From an uncultured Lachnospiraceae bacterium (GTDB lineage Bacteria > Bacillota > Clostridia > Lachnospirales > Lachnospiraceae): a DNA stretch of 64,000 nucleotides. The DNA lies in assembly GCA_910586015.1 (NCBI GenBank), contig CAJUGJ010000006.1, forward strand, positions 1 through 64,000, given 5' to 3'. The number at the start of each line of letters is the position of its first letter. Positions within the stretch are counted from its first letter, which is position 1. The position numbers and the translations under genes were made by a program. Shown piece by piece: positions 40,103 to 50,115 of the stretch. Under the pieces are notes generated by a model. The model did no database searches, was not told the DNA's origin, and worked only from the letters and a program-made list of their open reading frames with translations.

Positions 40103-42405
40103 TATGGACAAAATGGTACAATCTTAACATTTGATCCATCTGTATATATTGTAATTGCACCGGAATTTGGTGTTTGGTAGATCTGCGAATTTGCCTCTGA
40201 CAATCGTTTTAAAAGTTCTGGGTGGGGATGATGGTAGGAATTTTTCTTTGCACAGGAAATAACACTAAATTGTGGTTGTATCTGATTTAAAATCTCTTTT
40301 GTAGTAGAATATTTCGATCCATGATGTGCAACTTTTAGAATTGATATTTCTGATTTTTCTTGTATTGTTAATTGTTTTTCTAATTGTTTTTCTCCTTCTT
40401 TTTCTATATCTGCCATAAACCAGAAGGTAACATTTCCATAGTCTAGTCTAAGTACCATAGAGGAATCATTTTCTGTCGCACTTTTTATTTCTCCTTTCTT
40501 TGGAGCAAGACATTGTATTGTCCAAGAAGTTTTCTTTAATTTACTGCCTTCACCAAAAAATAATATAGTACATTCTTTTTTCTCTGCTAAAGAAATCATA
40601 TCTGCAAAAACTTCTTTTGTATCTTTTGTATCTGGAAGAATTAAACACTTAATCTTTCCCTCATTTAGTAATTCTAAAATTCCATTTGTATGATCTAAAT
40701 CTGCATGAGATAAAAGAGCATAATCTACCTTTCCTACTCCTTTTGCCTTTAAAAATGGTAAAATTCTATAAGTTCCAACTTGTTTTTCGCTTAAACTTCC
40801 TCCGTCTATTAATAATGTTGTTCCGTCTTTATCTTCAATAAAAGTACAATCTCCTTGCCCTACATCTAAAAAAGTTATTGTCAATCCTTCTCTTTTCGTA
40901 AAACAGATTGGTATGAATAAAAAAAGTAATAGAGATAGAAACCCTCTTTTCTTTTTTCTATAGCAAAGAAAGACGCTTCCAAATAAAATTATGTAGTAAC
41001 TTATCATTGTTATAACAGGCATTTTTCCAAGTGTTAAAACAGGAAATGGAAATTTTGTTATAAGATAACATAATCCTTCATATCCTTTTAAAATTGTATA
41101 GGAACTTCCTATGATCCATGTTGCAAAAAAAATTGAAACACTTCCGATTAATCCTGCTAATGTTGCTGTAATTGCCAAAAAAGATAAAAGTGGAAGTACA
41201 ATAAGATTTAATATGATTGAATAAACAGGAAACTCATAGAAAAAATGTAATATAATAGGAAGTGTCATCAGTTGAACTGCTCCACTTATACATATTAGAT
41301 TCAAAAATTTATTTTTATTTTGTAATAAATTTATTAAAGGGGAAAATAGGACGATTCCTACTACTGCTCCAAAGGAAAGTAAAAAACCTGCTTGAAATAA
41401 TAACATTGGACGTTTCCATAAAATAATAATGGCAGAAAGAGATAAAGAACTTGGCAGATCATTTGTATATCCTAAGACACTTGCTAAAAGTGAGAGAACA
41501 ATCATCAAAAAAGCTCGTTTTGTAGATACACCAAAACCTGTTAAATATCCATATAAAAACAAAATTCCTAATGATAGTAAACTTGCAAACTTGATATTAC
41601 ACCTTAGTTTTCTTATTAGATGAAATAGCCCCATCCCAAGCAATGATAGATGAAGTCCCGAAATTGCTAAAATATGAGAAATCCCTCCTATCTGATATAA
41701 TTGTTTGATTTTATTATCTAAAAATCCCTTCTCTCCCAGTAACATAGCCAAAATAATTCCTGCCTCCTGTTCTGGAAGTAACTTTTGATAGATAGAAGCT
41801 AACCTTTCTCTTAGGGCAGCGAGTTCTTGACCAAATTTAGACTTTCCTAAAGATATCATCTGAACTTTCTTTGAAACAAATTTCATACAAAAACCGAATG
41901 ACTTTCGATATTCTTTCTCATCAAACTGTCCTAGATTCGTTGCATAAGAAAAGTTTTTATATTCTCCAGATAACTCTACTCTGCTTCCAATCCATTTTTT
42001 GTCCCAAGAAAATTCATTTGGACATATTACTAAAATATTGCCACAAAATCTTTTTCCATCCGAAGTTATGGCATTTTTTAAAGTCATTTGAACATTTTTA
42101 GAATTCTGAATTAAATCCGTTACTGTTCCATATATAATTCCTTTCCCCTCTAAGTTAGTTTCTAGTTCACAGTTTATAGACTGTGTTCGGAATTGTAAAA
42201 TTCCAATTACAAAAAATATAGGAATAACGAAAAGAAACCTATCTCTTCGATTTAAAAAGATAGGTTCTCGAAGTCGAATACAAAGAATAGTACCTACTAT
42301 CCAGAAAAAAATTAGAAAAATCCAAAACCAAGCTTTATCTACTTTTGCACCACAAATACCACAAAGATAGGCAGCCGCTACTACCACAAGCGGCCGTTGA
42401 ATCAT
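40102..42405 (-). CDS. comEC: ComEC/Rec2 DNA-uptake channel
   Basis: A 767-residue membrane protein that carries single-stranded DNA across the membrane in natural transformation. It has N-terminal helices and a DUF4131 region, the Competence domain (ILAISGLHLSLLGMGLF and GFGVSTKRAFLMI), and a C-terminal metallo-beta-lactamase domain (TFLDVGQGDCTF, LLSHADLDHTNG, VAHHGSKYST) with its metal ligands. It is intact in length. The ATG at 42405 has AAAGGAAGG six bases upstream. comEA lies 3 kb upstream; the intervening genes are gerM-like and a two-component pair. Confidence 0.95.
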   Translation of the reverse strand: MIQRPLVVVAAAYLCGICGAKVDKAWFWIFLIFFWIVGTILCIRLREPIFLNRRDRFLFVIPIFFVIGILQFRTQSINCELETNLEGKGIIYGTVTDLIQNSKNVQMTLKNAITSDGKRFCGNILVICPNEFSWDKKWIGSRVELSGEYKNFSYATNLGQFDEKEYRKSFGFCMKFVSKKVQMISLGKSKFGQELAALRERLASIYQKLLPEQEAGIILAMLLGEKGFLDNKIKQLYQIGGISHILAISGLHLSLLGMGLFHLIRKLRCNIKFASLLSLGILFLYGYLTGFGVSTKRAFLMIVLSLLASVLGYTNDLPSSLSLSAIIILWKRPMLLFQAGFLLSFGAVVGIVLFSPLINLLQNKNKFLNLICISGAVQLMTLPIILHFFYEFPVYSIILNLIVLPLLSFLAITATLAGLIGSVSIFFATWIIGSSYTILKGYEGLCYLITKFPFPVLTLGKMPVITMISYYIILFGSVFLCYRKKKRGFLSLLLFLFIPICFTKREGLTITFLDVGQGDCTFIEDKDGTTLLIDGGSLSEKQVGTYRILPFLKAKGVGKVDYALLSHADLDHTNGILELLNEGKIKCLILPDTKDTKEVFADMISLAEKKECTILFFGEGSKLKKTSWTIQCLAPKKGEIKSATENDSSMVLRLDYGNVTFWFMADIEKEGEKQLEKQLTIQEKSEISILKVAHHGSKYSTTKEILNQIQPQFSVISCAKKNSYHHPHPELLKRLSEANSQIYQTPNSGAITIYTDGSNVKIVPFCP

Positions 42406-42419
42406 ACGCATCCTTCCTT

Positions 42420-43358
42420 TCAAGATTCTGTTTCAATAATTGAAAGATTTCTTTCAAAAAATACACTCAAATCCATTGTTTGATATGTCTTTTTTTGTTC
42501 TCCATTAATAAGAAATTGAACTTTATTAATATATCCTAACTCAATTAGAGAATTTACAACGGAATAAATAACAACTTCTTCGGAAATCTCAGAATCTCTT
42601 TCTAAAAATTTTTCATTAAAATCTACATAACAAATTCCGTCTTTTACATTTACTTTTAATAATTCTGTTCCTTTTGGAAGTGTTGTTTGTACTTCCTTAT
42701 CTGCTTCGGCAGGTCCTTGAATTAAAAGTCGTATCACAAGTTGTTCCGCAGATAATGTTCCATCAAATAATACATCTCTATGATATTCTTTTAATGCAGT
42801 TCCTTCTGTATTTGAAAAATAAACTGTTAAATTCATTGTTTGATTAAATGCGGCATCCTCTCCAGTATGATTGACAAAATCTTCTGAGCTCATCATTCCA
42901 ACTGGTGTTTCTTTTGCCAATAAAAGTGGCTGTCCGTTGACATAAAATTCGACATCGTCGATTCCATCAATACTACAAAATGACTTTACAATAGCTGCTC
43001 TACACAAAATTTCTGTGATTTTTGCTAGAGAATAATAATTTAAGTCAAACTCTAAAATAAGTTGTCCTGCTTGACCAAATGAATATCCCAAAAGAGAAAT
43101 ATTTTCTGGAAATAACTTTTTATCTTTTCCTAACTTTCTCGGCTGAAATAATTCTTGGCTTACTTTATCTACCAACTCTTCTAAAGACGAACCCTCTATT
43201 TGTTTTGTAACACTAAGCAATCCTGTTTCTTCTTTATTTAAAAAATAAAGTTTTAGACCATTTTCAAAAGATTGTTCTTGTTTTGTCTTACAGCCAGTTA
43301 AAAGGCATAGTATAAAAAGACATAGTATTCCCCCTAAAAATCGGTTCATTCTTTTCAT
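42420..43358 (-). CDS. GerMN-domain lipoprotein (GerM-like)
   Basis: A 312-residue exported lipoprotein. The signal peptide ends in a lipobox (LCLLTGC, Cys at 23). Two GerMN repeats follow: the second is clear (FDGTLSAEQLVIRLLIQGP and DGICYVDFNEKF), while the first is more diverged (GYSFGQAGQLILEFDLNYY). GerM-type proteins act in sporulation and germination in Bacillus. It follows the sensor kinase by ten bases, so it is probably co-transcribed with it, as in YycH/LpqB-like arrangements. RBS AGGAGG precedes the ATG. Confidence 0.85.
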   Translation of the reverse strand: MKRMNRFLGGILCLFILCLLTGCKTKQEQSFENGLKLYFLNKEETGLLSVTKQIEGSSLEELVDKVSQELFQPRKLGKDKKLFPENISLLGYSFGQAGQLILEFDLNYYSLAKITEILCRAAIVKSFCSIDGIDDVEFYVNGQPLLLAKETPVGMMSSEDFVNHTGEDAAFNQTMNLTVYFSNTEGTALKEYHRDVLFDGTLSAEQLVIRLLIQGPAEADKEVQTTLPKGTELLKVNVKDGICYVDFNEKFLERDSEISEEVVIYSVVNSLIELGYINKVQFLINGEQKKTYQTMDLSVFFERNLSIIETES

Positions 43359-43368
43359 CTTTCTCCTC

Positions 43369-44832
43369 CTAAGCTATAAAACTAAGCGGAATTCGCATTG
43401 TAAAAGTAGAGCCTTCATTTTCTCTACTATAGACTTTAATAACTCCCTTGTGCATAAGCACCACATTTTTTGTAATAGAAAGTCCTAATCCTGTACCTCC
43501 GGTCTGTCTGGAACGTGCCTTATCTACCCGATAAAATCGATCGAAAATTAAACTTTGTGCCGATTCTGGAATTCCAATTCCTGAATCAGCTACCGTAAGA
43601 TAAAAATACTTATAGTCTGCATTTAAAGAAACCTTTACCCAACCGTCTTCTAAATTATACTTAATGGCATTCTCAATTAAATTCGAAATTGCTAAAGAAA
43701 TTTTTACCTCGTCAACCTCTGCTAGTACAGGGCGAAAAGTCTCAAAAACTAACTCAATATTTCTTGCCTTTGCAATTGGTTTTAATCTCTTTAAAATAAT
43801 CTCTAGCAACTCATTGATACTGACCTGTGCAATGTGCATTTCTCCATTTTTTTTATCTAATTTAACAAGAGAAAGCAAATCTGTAATAATTTCATTTTCT
43901 CGATCAATTTCGTTATTGATATCCTGTAAAAATTCCCGATATAACTCAGTTGGAGCTTCCTCCTGACTTAAAAGAGAATCTGCTAATACCTTCATGGAAG
44001 CAATAGGAGTTTTCAGTTCATGAGATACATTTGATACAAATTCCTGTCTTGTTTCTTCTAACTGTCGCATCTGTTTTAACATTCCATTTATAGAATCTGA
44101 AATCTGAGTAATCTCATAACAGCCATGAATAGAAACATCCTCATCCATATACCCTTCTGTAATATGATTGATAGAGTGTACAATCTCTTTTAAAGGTTTT
44201 GCTAAATTCTCAGAAAATAATAAACCAACAAAAACTACTATGACAGCAATTACGCCAACAAAGAGAAGTAATTTTTGTTGTAGCATAGATGCCATACTAT
44301 ATTCTTGTTCCAACGAAAAGATAAATAATATTCCCCCTAAGACTTCTTTTGTATCAGAATTAACTAAAGGGATCGTAATCTTTGCACGCTGCATCTCTTT
44401 TTCTTTTATCGCCCTGCTCTCCCCTCGCAGACATCTCACTGCATCCTCTGAAATTAAAGTAGTTCCTTCTTGCTGGCGGTACGTATCAAGAATAACACTT
44501 AAATTTCCATCTACTACTAAAATTCTTCCATTACTTAATTCAGCAGCTAAAGATAATTCAGCTGAAATCTCAGGTTGGCGATTGTTGGTACTTAAATATC
44601 CTGAAAGTACCATTTGATTTGCAATTTGGTTGGTATAACCTACCATATGTGATATTTTTGATGTAATACTTTGATTTTTATAAAAACCTAACACTCCATA
44701 TCCCACAAGTAATGTAGAACCTACTCCTATAAAAAACACAGCTAAAAAAATTCGAACCCGCATACTATTTAGAGAAAAAAGTCGATTTTTAATTTTGAAA
44801 ATAATATCCGACCCCCCACTTTGTATGTACAA
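43369..44832 (-). CDS. Membrane sensor histidine kinase (PhoR/WalK-type)
   Basis: A histidine kinase of up to 487 residues. Two transmembrane helices (about 27-49 and 187-206) enclose an extracytoplasmic sensor of about 135 residues. They are followed by HAMP, the HisKA box FVSNVSHELKTPIAS (phospho-His near 271) and an HATPase domain with NLIENAIKYN, DSGIGIP and GGTGLGLSI. The start is uncertain: the TTG at 44832 has no ribosome site, a GGGGGG run instead precedes ATT codons near 44805, and the first ATG is at 44763. The 5' end overlaps the response regulator gene. Confidence 0.9.
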   Translation of the reverse strand: MYIQSGGSDIIFKIKNRLFSLNSMRVRIFLAVFFIGVGSTLLVGYGVLGFYKNQSITSKISHMVGYTNQIANQMVLSGYLSTNNRQPEISAELSLAAELSNGRILVVDGNLSVILDTYRQQEGTTLISEDAVRCLRGESRAIKEKEMQRAKITIPLVNSDTKEVLGGILFIFSLEQEYSMASMLQQKLLLFVGVIAVIVVFVGLLFSENLAKPLKEIVHSINHITEGYMDEDVSIHGCYEITQISDSINGMLKQMRQLEETRQEFVSNVSHELKTPIASMKVLADSLLSQEEAPTELYREFLQDINNEIDRENEIITDLLSLVKLDKKNGEMHIAQVSINELLEIILKRLKPIAKARNIELVFETFRPVLAEVDEVKISLAISNLIENAIKYNLEDGWVKVSLNADYKYFYLTVADSGIGIPESAQSLIFDRFYRVDKARSRQTGGTGLGLSITKNVVLMHKGVIKVYSRENEGSTFTMRIPLSFIA

Positions 44833-45475
44833 ATTTTGGTTCGCTTGGATTTTCTTCTATCTTCTCACGAAGTCTGCGAATATGAACATCTACTGTTCGT
44901 ACATCACCCGGATAATCATATCCCCAGACAAGATTTAATAGACTTTCTCTGCTATATACTTTATTTGGATTACGAACTAGAAGTTCTAATACATCAAATT
45001 CTTTTGCGGTTAAGTTTGCTTCCTTACCTGCAATATAAATTCTTCTGCTTTCACAATCCATTTTTAAATCACCATAGACTAAAACTTTTGGACCTTCTAC
45101 CTCTGAATCTTTTCTGTTACGGCGGATAATAGCTTTAATCCTAGCTTTTACTTCTAAAATATTAAATGGTTTTGTAATATAATCATCTGCTCCATACTCC
45201 AGTCCCAAAATTTTATTCATATCATCTCCTTTGGCTGTAAGCATAATAATCGGCATGTTAGAAAACTCTCGGATCATCTGACAAACTTCAAAACCATCAT
45301 GTTTTGGAAGCATAACATCTAATAAAACCACATCATATTCTGTTATTCGTGCCATTGTAAGTGCTTCTTCTCCATCATAGGCACAATCTACTTTCATTCC
45401 ATCTTGTTCCAGAGAAAAACGAATTCCCTTTACAATTAATTTTTCATCATCTACAACCAAAATCCGTTTACCCAC
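44789..45475 (-). CDS. OmpR/PhoB-family response regulator
   Basis: A 228-residue transcription factor. Receiver domain: ILVVDDEKLIVKGI with phospho-Asp 53 in VVLLDVMLPKHDG, Lys in YITKPF. The DNA-binding winged helix ends KFVHTKWGVGYYF, with TVDVHIRRLREKIEENP as recognition region. It partners the kinase whose gene overlaps its end. It starts with GTG after GGTGAAG. The targets are unknown; a cell-envelope role is suggested only by similarity to WalR/PhoP members and by the gerM-like neighbour. Confidence 0.94.
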   Translation of the reverse strand: MGKRILVVDDEKLIVKGIRFSLEQDGMKVDCAYDGEEALTMARITEYDVVLLDVMLPKHDGFEVCQMIREFSNMPIIMLTAKGDDMNKILGLEYGADDYITKPFNILEVKARIKAIIRRNRKDSEVEGPKVLVYGDLKMDCESRRIYIAGKEANLTAKEFDVLELLVRNPNKVYSRESLLNLVWGYDYPGDVRTVDVHIRRLREKIEENPSEPKFVHTKWGVGYYFQN

Positions 45476-45500
45476 AAAGCTTCACCATGCCTTTCTCTCT

Positions 45501-46112
45501 TTATTTCTCTCCTACAGTAATAAACTCCTTTATCTTTTCAAACATCGCCTCTCCAATACCCTCAATTTCTGTTAGTTGTTCTGAACTTGTAAATCCTCCC
45601 ATAGATTCTCGGTAAGAAATAATTGCCTCTGCCCGTTTTTTCCCGATACCTGGAAGCATGGTCAATTCTTCTGCTGTTGCTAAATTTAGATCTATTTTTT
45701 TATTGCTTTGATCCTGTTTTTGAGTTTCTGTTCCTATCAACTGTTTTTGTAGAGTTGTTTCCTGTTCTACTTCTAATTGAGTGGGAATATAGATTTTTTG
45801 TTCATCTACAAGCTTTGCTGCTAAATTTAATACCTGAGGGGCGGCATCTTCATTTAACCCTCCTGCTGCTATAATTCCATCTGAAATTCGAGAGCCTTCT
45901 ATAAGTTGATATACGCCCGGATTTTTTACTGCTCCGCAGATATAGATAATAACAGATTCTAAAACAGGATCTAGCTCCTTTATATCTTCTTTTTGTTGTT
46001 CTATTAAAACTTCTACATTTTTAGATTCTGATGTAAAAACAACAAAATAATAATAGATACCAGCAAGGATGAAAAAAAGTCCTATTACTGCCTTCCATAA
46101 ATACTTTTTCAT
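45501..46112 (-). CDS. comEA: ComEA-like DNA-binding competence protein
   Basis: A 203-residue exported DNA receptor for transformation. It has an N-terminal membrane anchor (about 7-27), a SLBB domain (IYICGAVKNPGVYQLIEG, 56-73), a Gln-rich linker and a C-terminal helix-hairpin-helix pair (IDLNLATAEELTMLPGIGKK and LTEIEGIGEAMFEKIKEF). It would hand DNA to the ComEC channel. The usual direct neighbour comEC is separated here by the two-component genes and the gerM-like gene. Confidence 0.92.
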   Translation of the reverse strand: MKKYLWKAVIGLFFILAGIYYYFVVFTSESKNVEVLIEQQKEDIKELDPVLESVIIYICGAVKNPGVYQLIEGSRISDGIIAAGGLNEDAAPQVLNLAAKLVDEQKIYIPTQLEVEQETTLQKQLIGTETQKQDQSNKKIDLNLATAEELTMLPGIGKKRAEAIISYRESMGGFTSSEQLTEIEGIGEAMFEKIKEFITVGEK

Positions 46113-46242
46113 TTTCTGACCACTCTTTCTTTTTTGTGGTCCTTATAATGATGTACCCTCAATACAACCTTACTATTCTATTGTAACGAATCCTTCTCTT
46201 ATTTACAAGAGGTCATACAATTTTTTTTCTAACACTTTTGCC

Positions 46243-46683
46243 CTAGGATCTTTCCCATTTAAAAATAATAATTCCTGAAATAATCAATGCTAAACCCAAC
46301 AACTTTCTCCACATAAACTCTACTTTTTGTGTTCCAAATAACCCAAATAGTTCAATTAGATATGCAGCAATTAATTGTGAAGTAACAATAAGCATAATTG
46401 ACTTCGCAGGCCCTAATGCTGCAACACTTTGTATAACTGTATAAGTAATAAATGCTCCTATTGCTCCTCCTAAAAGCATATATTTATGATCTACCTGAAA
46501 AAGAGCAAGAAAATTACTTTCTCTTCCAGTTACAAACCAAGCAACTAAACATACTAATAGTGCTGTAAACTGGACAAAAGCAGATGCTACCCATACACTT
46601 GTCTGTTTTGTAACACCTGTATTAAAAACTCCCTGAATACTCATCAGTACACCGGATATAATTGCTGTAATCATTCCAATCAT
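46243..46683 (-). CDS. YdcZ/DUF606-family DMT transporter
   Basis: A 146-residue membrane protein with four to five helices (ITAIISGVLMSIQGVFNTGV, 5-24; LLGGAIGAFITYTVIQSVAALGP is a hallmark, cited in part). This matches the short DUF606 members of the drug/metabolite transporter superfamily, which usually act as dimers or gene pairs; here there is one copy. The substrate is unknown. Its leader, after argD, holds a CTGTCAG/CTGACAG stem (46715-46734). GGAGG precedes the ATG. Confidence 0.82.
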   Translation of the reverse strand: MIGMITAIISGVLMSIQGVFNTGVTKQTSVWVASAFVQFTALLVCLVAWFVTGRESNFLALFQVDHKYMLLGGAIGAFITYTVIQSVAALGPAKSIMLIVTSQLIAAYLIELFGLFGTQKVEFMWRKLLGLALIISGIIIFKWERS

Positions 46684-46778
46684 AAGAAAAACTGCCTCCT
46701 TTTCCTTTCACTGCCTGTCAGCTTTTTCTGACAGTGTTTCCGTAAAGAGACAGTTTTATTCTATTCCTATAATTCCTA

Positions 46779-47975
46779 TTATTCTTCTCGTAAACATTCT
46801 TCTAAAATTTCTGCCATCTGATCTACATCTGATTTTGAAATAACAAGTGGAGGCAGAAAACGAATTACATTTGTTCCTGCGGAAATTAAAATTAATCCTT
46901 TTTCTAATGCTTTTGTTATGATAGATGAAACAGAGGTATCAAACTCCAAACCCTGCATCATTCCTAATCCTCGATGTTCTTTTATACAGGAATTATTTTG
47001 CTTTATCTGTTCTAATACATCATATAAATATGCTCCAGTATATTTTACATTTTCTAAAACATCTTGTTTTAAAAACAAATCAAAAACTGCATTGACTGCT
47101 GCTGTAGCAAATGGATTTCCTCCATATGTTGTTCCATGATCTCCTGGTTCAAAAGCAGAAGCTACTTTTTGTGCTGCTGCAAATGCACCAACTGGAACTC
47201 CACATCCCAATGCCTTTGCACTGGTTATAATATCTGGTATAATTTTATATTGTTCATAGGCAAACATTGTCCCAGTACGTCCCATACCACATTGAATTTC
47301 ATCTAAAATTAGTAAAATATCTTTCTCTTTACAAATCTTTGCCACACCATTTAAAAACTGTTTGTCAGCTGGATAAATTCCTCCCTCTCCTTGTATGGTT
47401 TCTAAAATTATAGCACAAGTACGCTCTGTAATTTTATCTTCTACATCTTCCAAATTATTATATTGTGCAAAAACAGTTCCTCCAATCAATGGTTCAAAAG
47501 CTTCTCTATATTTTTTAGTTCCTGTGACAGCTAATGCTCCCATACTTCTTCCATGAAAAGAATGTTCCATTGCAATAATCTGAGAATCCGCTCTATGATA
47601 TTTTTTATAATAATATTTTCTTGCCAGTTTAATTGCTCCCTCAATCGCTTCTGTTCCACTATTTGTAAAAAACACTCGATCCATCCCAGAAGCTGCTGCT
47701 AGTTTTTTAGCGGCGGAAACTGCAGGTACATTATAGTAGTAATTAGAAGTATGTAAAAGACAATCAATCTGATTTTTTAGTGCTTCATTATATGCTTTGT
47801 TGCCATATCCAAGAGCAAATACTGCAATTCCTGCACAAAAGTCCAGATATTTCTTTCCATCTATGTCAAATAAAAACACACCTTCTCCATGATCTAAAAC
47901 AAGAGGATAGCGATTATAAGTGTGCATGAGAACCTTTTCTGCCTGTTCTCTTATCATTTCTGAAGTTTGATCCAT
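46779..47975 (-). CDS. argD: Acetylornithine aminotransferase
   Basis: A 398-residue class III PLP aminotransferase that converts N-acetylglutamate semialdehyde to N-acetylornithine. LDFCAGIAVFALGYGN, FFTNSGTEAIEGAIKLARKY, MEHSFHGRSMGALAVTG and LILDEIQCGMGRTG are present, and the PLP lysine is in TSAKALGCGVPVGA. Start at 47975: ATG with GGAGGG upstream; frames further upstream overlap argB and lack a site. It is last of the biosynthetic genes in the arginine operon. Confidence 0.94.
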   Translation of the reverse strand: MDQTSEMIREQAEKVLMHTYNRYPLVLDHGEGVFLFDIDGKKYLDFCAGIAVFALGYGNKAYNEALKNQIDCLLHTSNYYYNVPAVSAAKKLAAASGMDRVFFTNSGTEAIEGAIKLARKYYYKKYHRADSQIIAMEHSFHGRSMGALAVTGTKKYREAFEPLIGGTVFAQYNNLEDVEDKITERTCAIILETIQGEGGIYPADKQFLNGVAKICKEKDILLILDEIQCGMGRTGTMFAYEQYKIIPDIITSAKALGCGVPVGAFAAAQKVASAFEPGDHGTTYGGNPFATAAVNAVFDLFLKQDVLENVKYTGAYLYDVLEQIKQNNSCIKEHRGLGMMQGLEFDTSVSSIITKALEKGLILISAGTNVIRFLPPLVISKSDVDQMAEILEECLREE

Positions 47976-47997
47976 ATCTTCCCTCCAATTTTCAATC

Positions 47998-48861
47998 TTA
48001 TTCCTCGCTGATAATTGCTGTTCCAATGCCACGATCTGTAAAGAATTCCAAGAGTAAACAGTGTTGTTTTCTTCCATCTAAAATATGTACTCTTGCCACT
48101 CCATTTTTTACTGCTTCCATACAATTTTTTAACTTTGGAATCATTCCACCGCCAACCCATCCTTCTTGAATTAATTTTTCTGCATGAGTTAAGGATAGTA
48201 CAGAAATTAAAGAATTCAAATCAGTAGGATCTTTATAAACCCCTTCTGTATCTGTTAAAAATGCAAGTTTTTCTGCTCCTACGGCTTGTGCTACTGCACA
48301 GGCGGCATCATCTGCATTAATATTATAAGACAAAAATTTAGTATCCATTCCAATTGGAGCAATAACTGGAATAAAATCATTTTTGATTAGGGTATCGACT
48401 AACTTTGTATTAACACAGGTAATTGTTCCAACAAATCCAATATCATTTCCATTTACCAATTTTTTTTCTACTGTCAGCATACCGCCATCTTTTCCACAGA
48501 TCCCTGCTGCTTTTACACCTAACTTTTCAAACATCTGTACTAAATTTTTATTGACTTTATTTAAAACCATTTCGGCTACTTCCATTGTTAAAGCATCTGT
48601 AACACGTAAACCTTCTACAAACTTTGGCTCTTGACCAACTAATTTTACCCACTTGCTGATCTCTTTTCCTCCGCCGTGCACTACAACTGGTCTCATTCCA
48701 ACTAATTTAAGCAGTGCAATGTCTTTAATGACGTTCATTTGAAGTTCTGGATCTAACATGGCACTTCCACCATATTTTACTACTACAATTTTATTATTAA
48801 ACTTCTGTATATAAGGCAACGCCTCAATGAGCACTTCTGCCTTTTCTGTAATTGATTCCAT
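47998..48861 (-). CDS. argB: Acetylglutamate kinase
   Basis: A 287-residue amino-acid kinase, second step of arginine synthesis. VVKYGGSAM, PVVVHGGGKEISKW, TDALTMEVAEMVL and LTDTEGVY are the family motifs. The N-terminal helix is that of the hexameric, arginine-inhibited form (EALPYIQKFNNK), so feedback control by arginine is likely; this is inference. A GGGGGG run precedes the ATG. It lies between argJ and argD. Confidence 0.95.
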   Translation of the reverse strand: MESITEKAEVLIEALPYIQKFNNKIVVVKYGGSAMLDPELQMNVIKDIALLKLVGMRPVVVHGGGKEISKWVKLVGQEPKFVEGLRVTDALTMEVAEMVLNKVNKNLVQMFEKLGVKAAGICGKDGGMLTVEKKLVNGNDIGFVGTITCVNTKLVDTLIKNDFIPVIAPIGMDTKFLSYNINADDAACAVAQAVGAEKLAFLTDTEGVYKDPTDLNSLISVLSLTHAEKLIQEGWVGGGMIPKLKNCMEAVKNGVARVHILDGRKQHCLLLEFFTDRGIGTAIISEE

Positions 48862-48873
48862 TTAATCCCCCCA

Positions 48874-50100
48874 TTAAGAACGATAATCTGCATTAATTTT
48901 GATATAGTCATGGGTTAGATCACATCCCCATGCTGTCGCTGTTTCATATCCTATCTTTAAATCTACGATTACATTTACTTGTTCGGCAGATAAGATTTTT
49001 GTAGCTAATTTTTCAGAATAATCTGTCGCTGTTCCATCTTTGACTAATTGTAATTGTCCATCTCCTTCACTTTCTATCCATAAGTCTATCTGTTCTGGTA
49101 TAAAATTAACACCTGCATATCCCATTGCACATAAAATTCTTCCCCAATTTGCGTCATTTCCGTAAACAGCGGTCTTTACTAAATTAGAGGAAATGATAGA
49201 CTTTGCCAACATCGCTGCTTGGTTCTTATCTTCTGCCCCTAATATACGTACTTCTAACAGTTTGGTTGCTCCTTCTCCATCTGCTGCCATACTCTTTGCT
49301 AAAAATTCAGTAACCGTATGCAGTGCTAATTTAAAGCTGTCATATTGTGCATCTTCTTTTGTCAGTTCTTCATTTCCTGCCATTCCGTTAGAAAGTAATA
49401 ATAGAGTGTCATTTGTAGAGGTATCTCCGTCCACACTGATCATATTAAATGTTTCTTTTACATCTTCCTTTAATGCCTTTTGTAATAATTCTTTGGAAAT
49501 ATTAAAATCCGTTGTAAGAAATGCTAACATTGTACACATATTTGGATGGATCATTCCCGAACCTTTACACATTCCTCCAATTGTTGCAGTCACTCCACAA
49601 GCTTCAAATGTAACTGCAATTTCTTTATGTTTTGTATCTGTTGTCATAATTGCTTTTGCCGCCTGTGTCCCTGCGGATAATTCACAAGAAAGCCCTTCTG
49701 TTAATTTATCTATTCCTGCTGTAATCCGTTCAATTGGAAGTTGTTTTCCAATAACTCCTGTCGATGCCAAAAGTACACTGTCTTCTGAAATAGAAAGTGT
49801 TTTTGCTGCTTTTTGTGCTGTCTTTTTGCAGTAATTCATTCCTTCTTTTCCAGTACAGGCATTTGCAATCCCTGCATTAATTACAACTGCATGAATTTCT
49901 TTCCCTGTTTCTACTCTTTCTTTATCCCAAACTACTGGAGCAGCCTTTACTACATTAGAAGTAAACACTCCTGCCACACGACATGGCTGTCTGCTGAAAA
50001 TCATTGCCATATCTGCTCTATCTTGATATTTGATTCCTGCTGCTGTATGTGCTGCTAAAAAACCCTTGGCGGCTGTAATACCACCTTGTATTTGTTCCAT
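48874..50100 (-). CDS. argJ: Bifunctional ornithine acetyltransferase / N-acetylglutamate synthase
   Basis: A 408-residue self-processing enzyme that recycles acetyl groups between N-acetylornithine and glutamate. The autocleavage site lies in GEGATKLLEV, where the Thr becomes the N-terminal nucleophile of the beta chain. NMISVDGDTSTNDTL and the C-terminal LTHDYIKINADYRS are conserved. Its presence means a cyclic pathway, so only a small supply of new N-acetylglutamate is required. AGGAGG precedes the ATG. Confidence 0.95.
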   Translation of the reverse strand: MEQIQGGITAAKGFLAAHTAAGIKYQDRADMAMIFSRQPCRVAGVFTSNVVKAAPVVWDKERVETGKEIHAVVINAGIANACTGKEGMNYCKKTAQKAAKTLSISEDSVLLASTGVIGKQLPIERITAGIDKLTEGLSCELSAGTQAAKAIMTTDTKHKEIAVTFEACGVTATIGGMCKGSGMIHPNMCTMLAFLTTDFNISKELLQKALKEDVKETFNMISVDGDTSTNDTLLLLSNGMAGNEELTKEDAQYDSFKLALHTVTEFLAKSMAADGEGATKLLEVRILGAEDKNQAAMLAKSIISSNLVKTAVYGNDANWGRILCAMGYAGVNFIPEQIDLWIESEGDGQLQLVKDGTATDYSEKLATKILSAEQVNVIVDLKIGYETATAWGCDLTHDYIKINADYRS

Positions 50101-50115
50101 AACTACTACCTCCTG

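Noticed and set aside
46709..46736. Terminator between argD and the DMT transporter
   Set aside because: The CTGTCAG stem is real but has no U-tract on the minus strand, so it is noted only as a leader hairpin.
49193..49834. Long 213-codon frame antisense to argJ
   Set aside because: It has no ribosome site, and argJ is unmistakable on the other strand.
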